Shown here piece by piece: positions 26,548 to 35,272 of a stretch of DNA of 64,000 nucleotides. This stretch comes from Solidesulfovibrio sp. Lineage in GTDB: Bacteria > Desulfobacterota > Desulfovibrionia > Desulfovibrionales > Desulfovibrionaceae. The translations under genes and the position numbers were made by a program. Under the pieces are notes generated by a model. That model saw nothing but the letters and a program-made list of their open reading frames with translations. It was not told the origin of the DNA and searched no databases. Numbering within the stretch: the first letter of the stretch is position 1; every line of letters starts with the position of its first letter. The DNA lies in assembly GCF_038562415.1 (NCBI RefSeq), contig NZ_JBCFBA010000021.1, positions 37,394 through 101,393 of the forward strand, written 5' to 3'.

Positions 26548-28014
26548 CTAGAGGGGGGCGATGATGATCTTTTTCTTGAATTCCTCTTCCATGGCCGAAA
26601 GCCGCGCCCGCTTGTGGTTGAGCAGGTACAGGGCCAGTTCCTCGCCGACCTTGGCCGTGACGGTCTCCTGCCCACTGTCCTTGCGCATCTGGCGGTAGAT
26701 GTCCTTGAGCACGGTGAGCGCCTGCCACTCGTGGTTGCGCCGCTGGCCCGAGCCCCGGCAGCAGGGGCAGGGTTCGGAGGTGATGGACAGGGCCGAGGAG
26801 CCCAGGCGCTGGCGCACGATTTCGAGCAGCCCGAAGCGCGAGATGCGCCCCACGTCGGTGCGGGCCCGGTCGGACTTAAACGCCGCCCGCAGGGTCTTTT
26901 CCACCTCGGCCACGTGCTTGCGGTCCTTCATCTCGATGAAGTCGATGACCACCTGGCCGCCGATGTCGCGCAGGCGCAACTGCCGCGCGATCTCCTCGGC
27001 CGCCTCGACGTTGGTTTTAAGGGCCATCTCGCGGAAATTCGATTCGCCGCCGATCTTGCCGGAGTTGATGTCCACGGCCGTGAGGGCCTCGGCGTGGTCG
27101 AAGACGAGCACGCCGCCGCTGGGTAGCGTCACCTCGCGGCCGTAGAGCTGCTCGATCTGCTTGCGCAGGTTGAAGCGGTCCCACAGGGGCACGTCCATGT
27201 CGGTGTGCTGTTTGACGATGCCCGGGCGGCGCGGATAGACGAGGGTGGCCATCTCGGCCACGCGCTCGGCCGTCTCGGGCTCGTCCACCCAGATCTCGCC
27301 CACCTCGTCGGTGAGGTAGTCGCGCACGGCCCGCGACGACAGGTCGAGCTCCTGGTAGATCAGGTTCGGCGTCTCGGCCGTGGTGCCGCGCTGGCGCACC
27401 TCCTTCCACAGGCGCTTCAGATAGGACAGGTCGCGCTCCAGGGACGTCTTGGACTGGGACAGGGCGGCGGTGCGCACGATGATCCCCAGGCCCTCGTCGA
27501 GTTTGAGGCCGGCGATGGCCTCCTTGAGGCGCTTGCGCTCGGTCTCGTCCTCGATCTTGCGCGAAACGCCCCGCTGCTCGCGGCCCGGGGTGAGCACGAA
27601 ATAGCGGCCGGGCAGGGACAGGTAGGTGGTCAGGAAGGCGCCCTTGTGGCCGGTGGGCTCCTTGACGACCTGGACGAGCAGTTCCTGGCCCTTTTTGAGC
27701 GCCTTCTGGATGGGCGGGTATTTGGGGCGGCGCTCGCCGGTGTGGACGACCTGGTAGTATTCGGGGTGGACCTCGTCGATCTGCAGGAAACCGTTGCGCT
27801 CGGCGCCGTAATTGATGAAGGCGGCCTGGAGGGCGGGATCGATGTTGTGGATTTTCCCCTTGTAGATGTGGCCGCGCGTCTTGGCCTGGTGGACCATCTC
27901 CACGTAGTATTCGATCAGCACGCCGTCCTCGGCCACGGCCACTTCGACCTGTTCGCCGGGCAGCACGCCGATGAACATCTTCTGTTTTCGTTTGCTTCCT
28001 CTGCTCATCGTCAC
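26548..28014 (-). CDS. rng: Ribonuclease G/E family endoribonuclease
   Basis: The enzyme cleaves single-stranded RNA in rRNA maturation and mRNA decay. The 488-residue protein has an N-terminal S1-like domain (about 35-120), the catalytic Asp residues in AVDINSGK and VIDFIEMKD, and a CPCCRGSG zinc-link. It lacks the long C-terminal degradosome arm of RNase E, so RNase G is the closer match. The start may be GTG at 28014 or ATG at 28008, both behind AGGGAG. queH follows immediately. Confidence 0.94.
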   Translation of the reverse strand: MTMSRGSKRKQKMFIGVLPGEQVEVAVAEDGVLIEYYVEMVHQAKTRGHIYKGKIHNIDPALQAAFINYGAERNGFLQIDEVHPEYYQVVHTGERRPKYPPIQKALKKGQELLVQVVKEPTGHKGAFLTTYLSLPGRYFVLTPGREQRGVSRKIEDETERKRLKEAIAGLKLDEGLGIIVRTAALSQSKTSLERDLSYLKRLWKEVRQRGTTAETPNLIYQELDLSSRAVRDYLTDEVGEIWVDEPETAERVAEMATLVYPRRPGIVKQHTDMDVPLWDRFNLRKQIEQLYGREVTLPSGGVLVFDHAEALTAVDINSGKIGGESNFREMALKTNVEAAEEIARQLRLRDIGGQVVIDFIEMKDRKHVAEVEKTLRAAFKSDRARTDVGRISRFGLLEIVRQRLGSSALSITSEPCPCCRGSGQRRNHEWQALTVLKDIYRQMRKDSGQETVTAKVGEELALYLLNHKRARLSAMEEEFKKKIIIAPL

Positions 28015-28065
28015 AAAACTCCCTGCCGCCGGCGCGTCGGCGCCGGGGCGAAATGTGTTTTCCGG

Positions 28066-29142
28066 CTAGCCGGAATAAAAAATGTCCTGGCCGTCCCGTC
28101 GCCGCTGCACCGAGCCCGCGGCCTCCAGGCCGTCCAGGGCCGCCTGAACGGCGACGAGGGGCTCGCCCAGGGCCGCGGCCAGGACGGCGGCGGTCTGGGG
28201 GCGCCTGGTCACCGAGGCCAGGACGCGCGCGGCCGTATCACCGGCCCGATCGGCCGCCCTGGGCGCGGCCGCGTCGGCCGTGTCGGGAGCGGCCGTATCG
28301 GCCGCCCGGCGCGCGGCCAGGGCGGCGGGGCCATGGCCCCCGGCGACGGCGTCCGCCCCCGGCCCGACCGCCAAGGCCCGGCGAAACCGCGACAACACCG
28401 CGGCCGGCACGGCCTTGGCCTGGGGATAGGCCCCGGGGCGCGACAAGGTGACGACATCGACCCGGGTCGGGGCAAGTTCGCGGCAAAAATCCCGCAGCAA
28501 GGCCAGGTTCTCCTCGGAATCGTTGATCCCGGCCGCCAGCAGCACTTCCAGATACAGGGACCCGTCGTAGCCCGAACGAAAATCGAGCAGCCCCCGGCGC
28601 AGGCCGGCCAGGTCGAGGCCGGCCTGGGGGCGGTTGAGCCGCCCGTACTCGGCCGCCACCAGCGTGTCCATGGACGGCAACACGATGTCGGCCAGTCGAA
28701 GCGCTCCCCGGACGTCCGGATCGGACAGCAGGCTCGAATTGGTGAGCACGGCCACCGGGACGTCGGGGAAAAGTTCCTTGGCGCCGGCGAGGATGGCGCC
28801 GCAGTCGCTGTTGAGCGTGGGTTCGCCGAGGCCGCCCAGGGTCACGGCGTCGGGCCGGGGATGGCCGGCCGCCTTCCAGGCGGCCAGTTCCGCCAGGAGC
28901 CGGGCCGCCGGCACATAGGGCTTGCGGGCCAAGGTCAACGCCTCGGTGGGACCGGCCTCGCAGTAGAGGCAATCGAACGTGCAGATCCGCGCGCCGAGCA
29001 GGTCGAGGCCCAGCGACAATCCGAGGCGGCCCGAAGCGACGGGTCCGAAAATGCAGCGTGAGGGGTCCGTGGCGCGATCCTCCTTGTCGCGTCGCGCAAA
29101 CGGCTTGACAGGCCCGGCCCGCCCGGGGACAAGGGCCGTCAT
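28066..29142 (-). CDS. Radical SAM protein, Fe-S oxidoreductase type
   Basis: The protein has the radical SAM cluster motif CTFDCLYC and the GEPTLN motif of SAM-binding radical enzymes. The C-terminal part has a low-complexity Ala/Asp stretch and a winged-helix-like ending. The substrate is unknown. Start choice is difficult. The ATG at 29142 lacks a ribosome site and lies only 20 bases from the divergent trmI start. Homologues usually begin near CIFGPV, and a perfect AAGGAGG at 29085-29079 sits 8 bases before an in-frame ACG (29070) just ahead of that point. True length is therefore about 335-358 residues. Confidence 0.82.
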   Translation of the reverse strand: MTALVPGRAGPVKPFARRDKEDRATDPSRCIFGPVASGRLGLSLGLDLLGARICTFDCLYCEAGPTEALTLARKPYVPAARLLAELAAWKAAGHPRPDAVTLGGLGEPTLNSDCGAILAGAKELFPDVPVAVLTNSSLLSDPDVRGALRLADIVLPSMDTLVAAEYGRLNRPQAGLDLAGLRRGLLDFRSGYDGSLYLEVLLAAGINDSEENLALLRDFCRELAPTRVDVVTLSRPGAYPQAKAVPAAVLSRFRRALAVGPGADAVAGGHGPAALAARRAADTAAPDTADAAAPRAADRAGDTAARVLASVTRRPQTAAVLAAALGEPLVAVQAALDGLEAAGSVQRRRDGQDIFYSG

Positions 29143-29162
29143 CAAGCGAACCGGAGCGTACC

Positions 29163-30074
29163 GTGAAACAGGGCGATTTGATACTTCTGGTCTCCCCCAA
29201 GGGCAAGCGATATCTGCGGCGTTTCGTGCCGGATATGATCCTGCACACCCAGGAAGGCATGATCCGTTTCGCCGACGTGGCCCAGGCCGGTTGCGGCGGC
29301 GCGGTCACCACCCACCTCGGCCACCCCTTCCGCATCCTGCGGCCCTCGACCTACGACCTGGTCAAGGGCGTCAAGCGCTCGACCCAGATCATGTATCCCA
29401 AGGAGATCGGCTACGTCCTGCTCAAGCTCGGCATCGGCCCCGGCGTGCGGGTCATCGAGGCCGGCAGCGGCTCGGGCGGGTTGACCCTGGCCCTGGCCTG
29501 GCACGTGGGCGACACGGGCCGGGTCTACACCTTCGAGCGCCGGCCGGAATTTTTCGCCCTGTCCGGGGAGAACCTCGAGGCCGTGGGCCTGTGCGGCCGG
29601 GTCAGCCGGTTCCACCACGACATCGCCACCGGTTTCTTACCCGATTGTCATGTTCCCGGCGACCCCCTGACCGACCCGAGCGACGCCGACGCCCTGTTTC
29701 TCGACGTGCGCACGCCCTGGGACTACCTGGAAGCGGCGGCCGCCGTGGTGCGGCCGGGCGCGCCCGTGGGCTTTTTGCTGCCCACCGTCAACCAGATCAG
29801 CGAACTGCTGGCGGCCATGGCGGCCTCGCCCTTCGAGGACGTGGAAGTGCTCGAAATCCTGGTGCGCCGCTACAAGCCCGTGCCCGAGCGCCTGCGGCCC
29901 GAGGACCGCATGGTGGCCCACACGGGCTTTCTGGTCTTCGCCCGCCACGGTGGCCTGGCCGCCTATCGCCGGCCGGCCCCCCTGCCGCCCGCCCCCGGGC
30001 CCGACAACGGCCACGCCGATCCCGACGCCGGCCCCGACGACGCCCGGGCCGGCGAGGACGCCGCGACCGATTGA
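29163..30074 (+). CDS. trmI: tRNA (adenine-58-N1)-methyltransferase
   Basis: TrmI methylates A58 in the T-loop of tRNA, stabilising its fold. The 303-residue protein has an N-terminal beta domain, the SAM-binding motif EAGSGSGGLT near residues 100-109 and the acidic motif LFLDVRTPWDYLE. The start is GTG at 29163 with GGAG 7 bases upstream. The last 40 residues are a Pro/Asp-rich tail. A histidine kinase gene starts 33 bases later. Confidence 0.92.
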   Translation: MKQGDLILLVSPKGKRYLRRFVPDMILHTQEGMIRFADVAQAGCGGAVTTHLGHPFRILRPSTYDLVKGVKRSTQIMYPKEIGYVLLKLGIGPGVRVIEAGSGSGGLTLALAWHVGDTGRVYTFERRPEFFALSGENLEAVGLCGRVSRFHHDIATGFLPDCHVPGDPLTDPSDADALFLDVRTPWDYLEAAAAVVRPGAPVGFLLPTVNQISELLAAMAASPFEDVEVLEILVRRYKPVPERLRPEDRMVAHTGFLVFARHGGLAAYRRPAPLPPAPGPDNGHADPDAGPDDARAGEDAATD

Positions 30075-30107
30075 CCTCGCCCGGGGCAAGCGCTACTACT
30101 TCATACC

Positions 30108-31748
30108 ATGCCCCACCTCGCGTCCAGCTTCGAAGCGCCGCGCGCCGTCAAGCGCCTCCTCGACCCGCTGACGCAACTGCTGGGGGTGCCGGTGGCGGTC
30201 CAGGCCTCGGCCAACACGCCGGCCTGGCCCGACCCCGGACGCGAGGCCCATGCCATCCTGCACCGGGCGTTCCCCGAACGCGGGGAGTGCCCTCTCCTGG
30301 CCGATCCGGACACCATTCCCGTCAATGGCGACCCGCCGACCACGCCGTGCCCCCTGGGGCTGACGGTACGCCGTTTCGCCCTGCCCCTGGGCGAGTCCCA
30401 GACCGGGCTTTTGACCGTGGGGCCGTATTTCAAGCGCGCCCAGGACCGCCAGGCCCTGGCCGGCCGGTCCAAGGCCGCCGATGCCGCCCTGGCCATCCTG
30501 CCGGGCCTGTCCCCGGAGCGCCATGCCATCCTGAAAAACTTCTACCGGGAATTCGCCACGTTCGTCGGTTCGGCCGCCAAGGCCGGCGCGGCCAAGGAAA
30601 CCTTCCTGGCCAACATGAGCCATGAGCTGCGCACCCCCTTAAACGGCATCATGGGCATGCTGAGCCTGCTGCTCCAAAGCGAGCTGCCCGAGCGTCAGCG
30701 CCGGTTCCTGGAACTGGCCATGGACGCCTCCAACCAGTTGCTCGGCGTGGTCAACGACCTGCTGGAAATGACCAACATCTCCATGGGCCGCCTGGAACTG
30801 GCCGACGAACCCTTTGCCCTGCGCCAGGGCCTGGCGCCGCTTTTCGCGGCCTGGGCCGAGGAGGCCCAGGGCCGGGGGCTCGATTTCGCCGCGGAAGTGG
30901 ATGCCGACGTGCCCGAGGAACTGACCGGGGACCTGGCCAGGCTGCGCCAGATCCTGCTCAACCTCATCGGCAACGCCGTGAAGTTCACACCCAACGGCTC
31001 GGTTTCGGTACGCGTGTCCCTCCAACCGGCCGCAGGCAACCCCGACGAAGCCGTCCTCCTTTTTTGCGTGCGCGATACCGGCATCGGCATTCCCAAGGAA
31101 AAGCAGCAGGTCATTTTCGAGAGCTTCACCATCGGCGAGCATTTCCTCAACAAGCGGTTCGGCAACACCGGCCTGGGGCTTTCCATCTCCAAGGAAATCG
31201 TGGAAAAAATGGGCGGGAGCCTGAGCCTTGACAGCGCGCCCGGCCAGGGAAGCGTTTTTTCGTTTTGCGCCGCCTTCCGGCGGGCCACGCCCCTGGGGGC
31301 GGTTTCGCCGGCCCGGCCCCTGCCCTTCATCTGCCAGGGCGCGGTCATCGCCTACGCCGAGGACGAGCCCGTCAGCCGCCTGCTCGTGCGCCGCATCCTC
31401 GAAGACCGGGGCTATGTGCCGCTGGTCGTCGAATCGGTCACCGGGCTGCTGGCGGCCTTGGCCGCCAAACCGGTGGACATGGTGCTCATGGACGTGCAGA
31501 TGCCCGAAATGGACGGTCTGGAGACCACGGCCCGCATCCGTTCCGGCGCCGTGCCCGGCGTAGCCCCGGACATCCCCATCATCGGCCTGTCCGCCAGCGC
31601 CGACGCCAGGGCCCGCGACCGGGGGCTGGCCGCCGGCATGGATGGCTACATCGTCAAGCCCGTCACCCGAAAACGCCTCATCGAGGCCGTGGAAACCGCC
31701 CTGTCGCGGACCTACGCCGCAAATCACTTGATCTCCACACCCGGCTGA
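30108..31748 (+). CDS. Hybrid sensor histidine kinase/response regulator
   Basis: A soluble 546-residue sensor. Residues 1-150 resemble a PocR-type ligand-binding domain with conserved cysteines (GECPLL, TPCPLG). The HisKA domain follows with the phospho-acceptor His near 171 in MSHELRTPLNG. The ATPase domain has NLIGNAVKF, DTGIGIP and GLGLSISKE. A C-terminal receiver has its acceptor Asp near 462 in VLMDVQMPEMDG and Lys in IVKPV. No membrane segment is seen, so it should sense a cytoplasmic cue. No output regulator is adjacent, and the ATG has no evident ribosome site. Confidence 0.92.
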   Translation: MPHLASSFEAPRAVKRLLDPLTQLLGVPVAVQASANTPAWPDPGREAHAILHRAFPERGECPLLADPDTIPVNGDPPTTPCPLGLTVRRFALPLGESQTGLLTVGPYFKRAQDRQALAGRSKAADAALAILPGLSPERHAILKNFYREFATFVGSAAKAGAAKETFLANMSHELRTPLNGIMGMLSLLLQSELPERQRRFLELAMDASNQLLGVVNDLLEMTNISMGRLELADEPFALRQGLAPLFAAWAEEAQGRGLDFAAEVDADVPEELTGDLARLRQILLNLIGNAVKFTPNGSVSVRVSLQPAAGNPDEAVLLFCVRDTGIGIPKEKQQVIFESFTIGEHFLNKRFGNTGLGLSISKEIVEKMGGSLSLDSAPGQGSVFSFCAAFRRATPLGAVSPARPLPFICQGAVIAYAEDEPVSRLLVRRILEDRGYVPLVVESVTGLLAALAAKPVDMVLMDVQMPEMDGLETTARIRSGAVPGVAPDIPIIGLSASADARARDRGLAAGMDGYIVKPVTRKRLIEAVETALSRTYAANHLISTPG

Positions 31749-31804
31749 GCTATAAAACCTCTCTTTTTCCCGCCACGGGATTTCGCCTCCAAAGGAGACC
31801 CGTC

Positions 31805-33070
31805 ATGACCCGCAAGGACCGAACCGAGGGCATCTATTCCCGCCGGGAAGTGCTCGACGAATCCGAACGCCGGCAGTACTACCAGATCCAGATCAAGGAT
31901 CTGCTGTCCTACGCCTACCGGTATTCCGAGGACGTCAAGAAACGCTTCGACCGTGCCCAGTTCCAGGCTTCCAAATTCAAGACCCTCTCGGACCTCAAGC
32001 ACATTCCCATTCTCAAGAAGAAAGAGCTGATCTTTCTCCAGTCCATGGGGCCGCGCCTGGGAGGGCTTTTAACCAAGGACATGGGCGAGTTGCGCCGCAT
32101 CTTCCTCTCCCCGGGCCCCATCTTCGACCCCGAGGACCGCGAGGACGACTACTGGGGCTGGACCGAGGGCTTCTACGCCTGCGGCTTCCGCTCCGGCGAC
32201 CTGGTCCAGGTGACCTTCAATTACCACCTGACCCCGGCCGGGCTGATGTTCGAGGAGCCGCTCAAAAACCTCGGCTGCGCCGTGATGCCCGCCGGGCCGG
32301 GCAACTCCGCCACCCAGCTCGAGGTCATGCAGAAGCTGCGGGCCACGGGCTACGTCGGCACGCCGAGCTACCTCATGCACCTGGCCCAGAAGGGCGAGGA
32401 GATGGGGCTCAACCTGCGCAAGGACCTCTACATGGAAGTGGCCTTCGTCACCGGCGAGAAATTCTCCGAAAAGCTGCGCGCCAACCTGGAGAAGAAATTC
32501 GACATCATCATGCGCCAGGGCTACGGCACGGCCGATGTCGGCTGCGTGGGCTACGAATGCTTCCACAAGACCGGGCTGCACATCGCCAACCGGGCCTTCG
32601 TCGAGATCTGCCACCCCGACACCGGCATTCCCCTCAAGGACGGCGAGGTGGGCGAGATCGTGGTCACGGCCTTCAACAAGACCTATCCCCTCATCCGCCT
32701 GGCCACGGGCGATTTGTCCTACATCGAGCGCGCCCCCTGCCCGTGCGGGCGGACCTCGCCGCGCCTGGGGTCCATCGTCGGGCGCGTGGACACCACCGCC
32801 CGCATCAAGGGCATGTTCGTCTACCCGCACCAGGTCGAGCAGGTCATCACCCGCTTCGAGGAAATCAAGCGCTGGCAGATCGAGGTCACCAACCCCGGCG
32901 GCATCGACGAGATGAACCTCATCGTCGAGGCCTCCAACTTCAAGCGCGAGGAAGACCTGCTCCACAAGTTCCGGGAGAAGATCAAGCTGCGCCCGAGCCT
33001 GACCGTGGTCGCCCCCGGCACCCTGCCGCCGCAGATCCGGCCCATCGAGGACAAGCGCAAGTGGGACTAG
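31805..33070 (+). CDS. Phenylacetate-CoA ligase-like AMP-forming enzyme
   Basis: The 421-residue protein resembles PaaK-type acyl-adenylate/CoA ligases: RQGYGTADVG for adenylate binding, RLATGDLSYIE, the CPCGRTSPRLGSIVGRVD block and a C-terminal lid domain ending LPPQIRPIEDKRKW. A perfect AAAGGAG precedes the ATG at 31805. The carboxylate substrate is unknown; no aromatic-degradation genes accompany it. Many anaerobes carry several such paralogues, some for indolepyruvate or phenylacetate metabolism. Confidence 0.85.
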   Translation: MTRKDRTEGIYSRREVLDESERRQYYQIQIKDLLSYAYRYSEDVKKRFDRAQFQASKFKTLSDLKHIPILKKKELIFLQSMGPRLGGLLTKDMGELRRIFLSPGPIFDPEDREDDYWGWTEGFYACGFRSGDLVQVTFNYHLTPAGLMFEEPLKNLGCAVMPAGPGNSATQLEVMQKLRATGYVGTPSYLMHLAQKGEEMGLNLRKDLYMEVAFVTGEKFSEKLRANLEKKFDIIMRQGYGTADVGCVGYECFHKTGLHIANRAFVEICHPDTGIPLKDGEVGEIVVTAFNKTYPLIRLATGDLSYIERAPCPCGRTSPRLGSIVGRVDTTARIKGMFVYPHQVEQVITRFEEIKRWQIEVTNPGGIDEMNLIVEASNFKREEDLLHKFREKIKLRPSLTVVAPGTLPPQIRPIEDKRKWD

Positions 33071-33110
33071 GGGCGCGTCGCCGCAGCCGCGCACCGTTGA
33101 CGGGCCGCCC

Positions 33111-34409
33111 ATGAGCACGCCGCGCCCCCCCCTTTCGCCCCGCCTCGGCCAGGGCCGGGAATGTTTCCGGACCCTGGCCGCGCTGGGCCTCGCCCTCGCC
33201 CTGGCCGTGGGGAACGGCGGCTGCGCCGGCAAAAAGGCTCCCGCCGCCCCGCAAGCCGCCCGGCCCCTGCCCGAGGCGCTGCTGACCGCCTCCGGGGAGC
33301 CCCTGTCCCCGGCCGCCTTTGCCGCGGACATCGCCCGGGCCGACTACATCCTGGTCGGCGAGGAACACCCCAACCCCTGCGACCATCTGGCCCAGGCCGG
33401 GCTTATCCGCCGCCTGGTCGCTTCCGGCGTGCGGCCGGCCGTGGGCCTGGAGATGGTCCCGGCCGACCGACAGGACGTGCTCGACGCCTTCAACGCCGGC
33501 AAGCTGGCCGTGGCCGACCTGCCGGCCGCCCTGGCCTGGAAAACGACCTGGGGCTACCCCTTCGCGCTCTACGCCCCGATTTTCGAGGCCGCCCGGGAGT
33601 ACGGGCTGCCCGTTTTCGCGTTGAACGCCCCGGCCGGCCTGGCCCGCAAGGCCGGCCGCGTCGGCCTGGAAAACCTGCCTCCGGCCGAGCGCGTCACGCT
33701 TCCCGGGGCGGTCGTCGCGCCCGACCCGGCCCAAGTCGAGGAACTGCGCGAACTGTTTTCCAGCCACGCCGCCATGCGCGAAAAAGCGGCCACAAAGGCG
33801 GCCGAGGCCAAGGGCAAACCGAAAAAAGCCCCGGCCCCCGACTCCGGACGCGACCGCTTCGCCGATTTCACCACCGTGCAGGCCCTGTGGGACACGCAGA
33901 TGGCGGCGCGCGCCGTCCTGGCCCGGGCCCTGACCGGCCGGCCGGTGGTGGTCGTCGCCGGCGGCGGCCACGTGGAGCGCGGCTGGGGCATCGCCAAGCG
34001 GCTGCGGTATTTCGAGCCTAGGTCCCGCCTCGCCACGGTCATGCCCTGGCGCGGCGGCGACGGGCCGGACCGCGCCCTGGCCGGTTCTTTCTACGCCTGT
34101 CCGGCCATGCACAAAAGCCGGCTGGGCATGACGCTGTCCCAGGAAGTCTCGGACGCGGGACCGGACGGCGCCGGCAATCTCCTGGTGACGGCCGTGGTCC
34201 CGGACTCCCCGGCGGCCAAGGCCGGCCTGCTCGCCGGCGACGCCGTCACCGCCGCCGGAGGGCATCCGGCCACGCACCTGGCCGTGCTCCACACCGCCGC
34301 CATCGAGGCGGCCAAGGCCGGGGAGCCCCTGCGCCTGACCGTCTCCCGGGCCGGCGAAACCCTCGACATCGCCATCCCCCTCGATATCCCGGCCGGGCCC
34401 AAGAAGTAG
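33111..34409 (+). CDS. ChaN-family lipoprotein with C-terminal PDZ domain
   Basis: The 432-residue protein has a signal peptide ending in a lipobox-like GNGGC, so it is probably lipid-anchored. Residues 50-320 match the ChaN/DUF399 fold (ILVGEEHPNPCDH, VGLEMVPADRQ, GGGHVERG), a family implicated in haem or iron handling in Campylobacter. The C-terminal 100 residues form a PDZ-like domain (VVPDSPAAKAGLLAGD). The ChaN-PDZ combination suggests it binds protein termini in the envelope. mutM begins 2 bases after its stop. Confidence 0.85.
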   Translation: MSTPRPPLSPRLGQGRECFRTLAALGLALALAVGNGGCAGKKAPAAPQAARPLPEALLTASGEPLSPAAFAADIARADYILVGEEHPNPCDHLAQAGLIRRLVASGVRPAVGLEMVPADRQDVLDAFNAGKLAVADLPAALAWKTTWGYPFALYAPIFEAAREYGLPVFALNAPAGLARKAGRVGLENLPPAERVTLPGAVVAPDPAQVEELRELFSSHAAMREKAATKAAEAKGKPKKAPAPDSGRDRFADFTTVQALWDTQMAARAVLARALTGRPVVVVAGGGHVERGWGIAKRLRYFEPRSRLATVMPWRGGDGPDRALAGSFYACPAMHKSRLGMTLSQEVSDAGPDGAGNLLVTAVVPDSPAAKAGLLAGDAVTAAGGHPATHLAVLHTAAIEAAKAGEPLRLTVSRAGETLDIAIPLDIPAGPKK

Positions 34410-34411
34410 CC

Positions 34412-35263
34412 ATGCCCGAACTGCCCGAGGTGGAAACCATCGCCCGCGCCTTGTCGCCGGGCCTCGTCGGCCGCGTTGTCTCCGGCCTGGACGTGCCCGA
34501 CCCCAAGGTCCTGGCCGGGCCGAGGACCAGGGCCGCCTTCGCCAGGGTCGTCCTCGGCCGGGCCGTCACGGCCGTCACGCGCCGGGCCAAGCTGCTGCTC
34601 GTCCACCTCGGCCCCCATCCCGAGGCCCCGTCCGGGCCGGGGGCCGTCATCGCCTTCCACCTCAAGATGACCGGCCGCTTCCACATCGCCGGACCGGACG
34701 CCGCGCCCCCCGACCGGGCCAGGCTCCTGCTGCGCCTGGACGACGGCCAGGCCCTGGTTTTTTCCGACCTGCGCCGTTTCGGCACGGCCCGGGCCTTCGC
34801 CTCGCCCGAGGCGCTCGCCGCCTGGGACTTCCACGCCACGCTCGGCCCCGAACCCTGGGACATGACGCCCCAAGCCTTCGCCGAAGCCCTGGGCCGCCGG
34901 GGCGCCCGGATCAAGGCGGCGCTCCTCGACCAGACCCTCATCGCCGGTGTCGGCAACATCTACGCCGACGAATCGCTTTTCGCCGCCGCCGTCCATCCCG
35001 AAACACCCTGCCGGGACCTGTCCCCCGAAAAACGCGCCGCCCTGCTCGCCGCCATCCAGGCCGTCCTCGTCCGGGCCATCGCCGCCGGCGGCAGCACCAT
35101 CCGCGACTACCGCACCCCGGACGGCGTGGAGGGCGGCTTCCAGAACGAATTCACGGTCTACGGCCGGGCGGGCCAGGCCTGCCCGGCCTGCGGCCAGGCC
35201 CTTGCCAGCCTGAAAGTGGCCGGCCGGACCTCGACTTTTTGCCCGCGCTGCCAAAAGAAGTAG
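34412..35263 (+). CDS. mutM: Formamidopyrimidine-DNA glycosylase
   Basis: Fpg/MutM removes 8-oxoguanine and nicks the DNA. The 283-residue protein begins PELPEVET with the catalytic Pro2 and Glu3, has Lys near 61 (RRAKLLL), the helix-two-turn-helix NIYADESLF and a C-terminal zinc finger CPACGQ/CPRCQKK. It starts 2 bases after the ChaN-type gene and 9 bases before murJ, so it sits in a tight operon. Confidence 0.97.
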   Translation: MPELPEVETIARALSPGLVGRVVSGLDVPDPKVLAGPRTRAAFARVVLGRAVTAVTRRAKLLLVHLGPHPEAPSGPGAVIAFHLKMTGRFHIAGPDAAPPDRARLLLRLDDGQALVFSDLRRFGTARAFASPEALAAWDFHATLGPEPWDMTPQAFAEALGRRGARIKAALLDQTLIAGVGNIYADESLFAAAVHPETPCRDLSPEKRAALLAAIQAVLVRAIAAGGSTIRDYRTPDGVEGGFQNEFTVYGRAGQACPACGQALASLKVAGRTSTFCPRCQKK

Positions 35264-35272
35264 GACGTTTCC

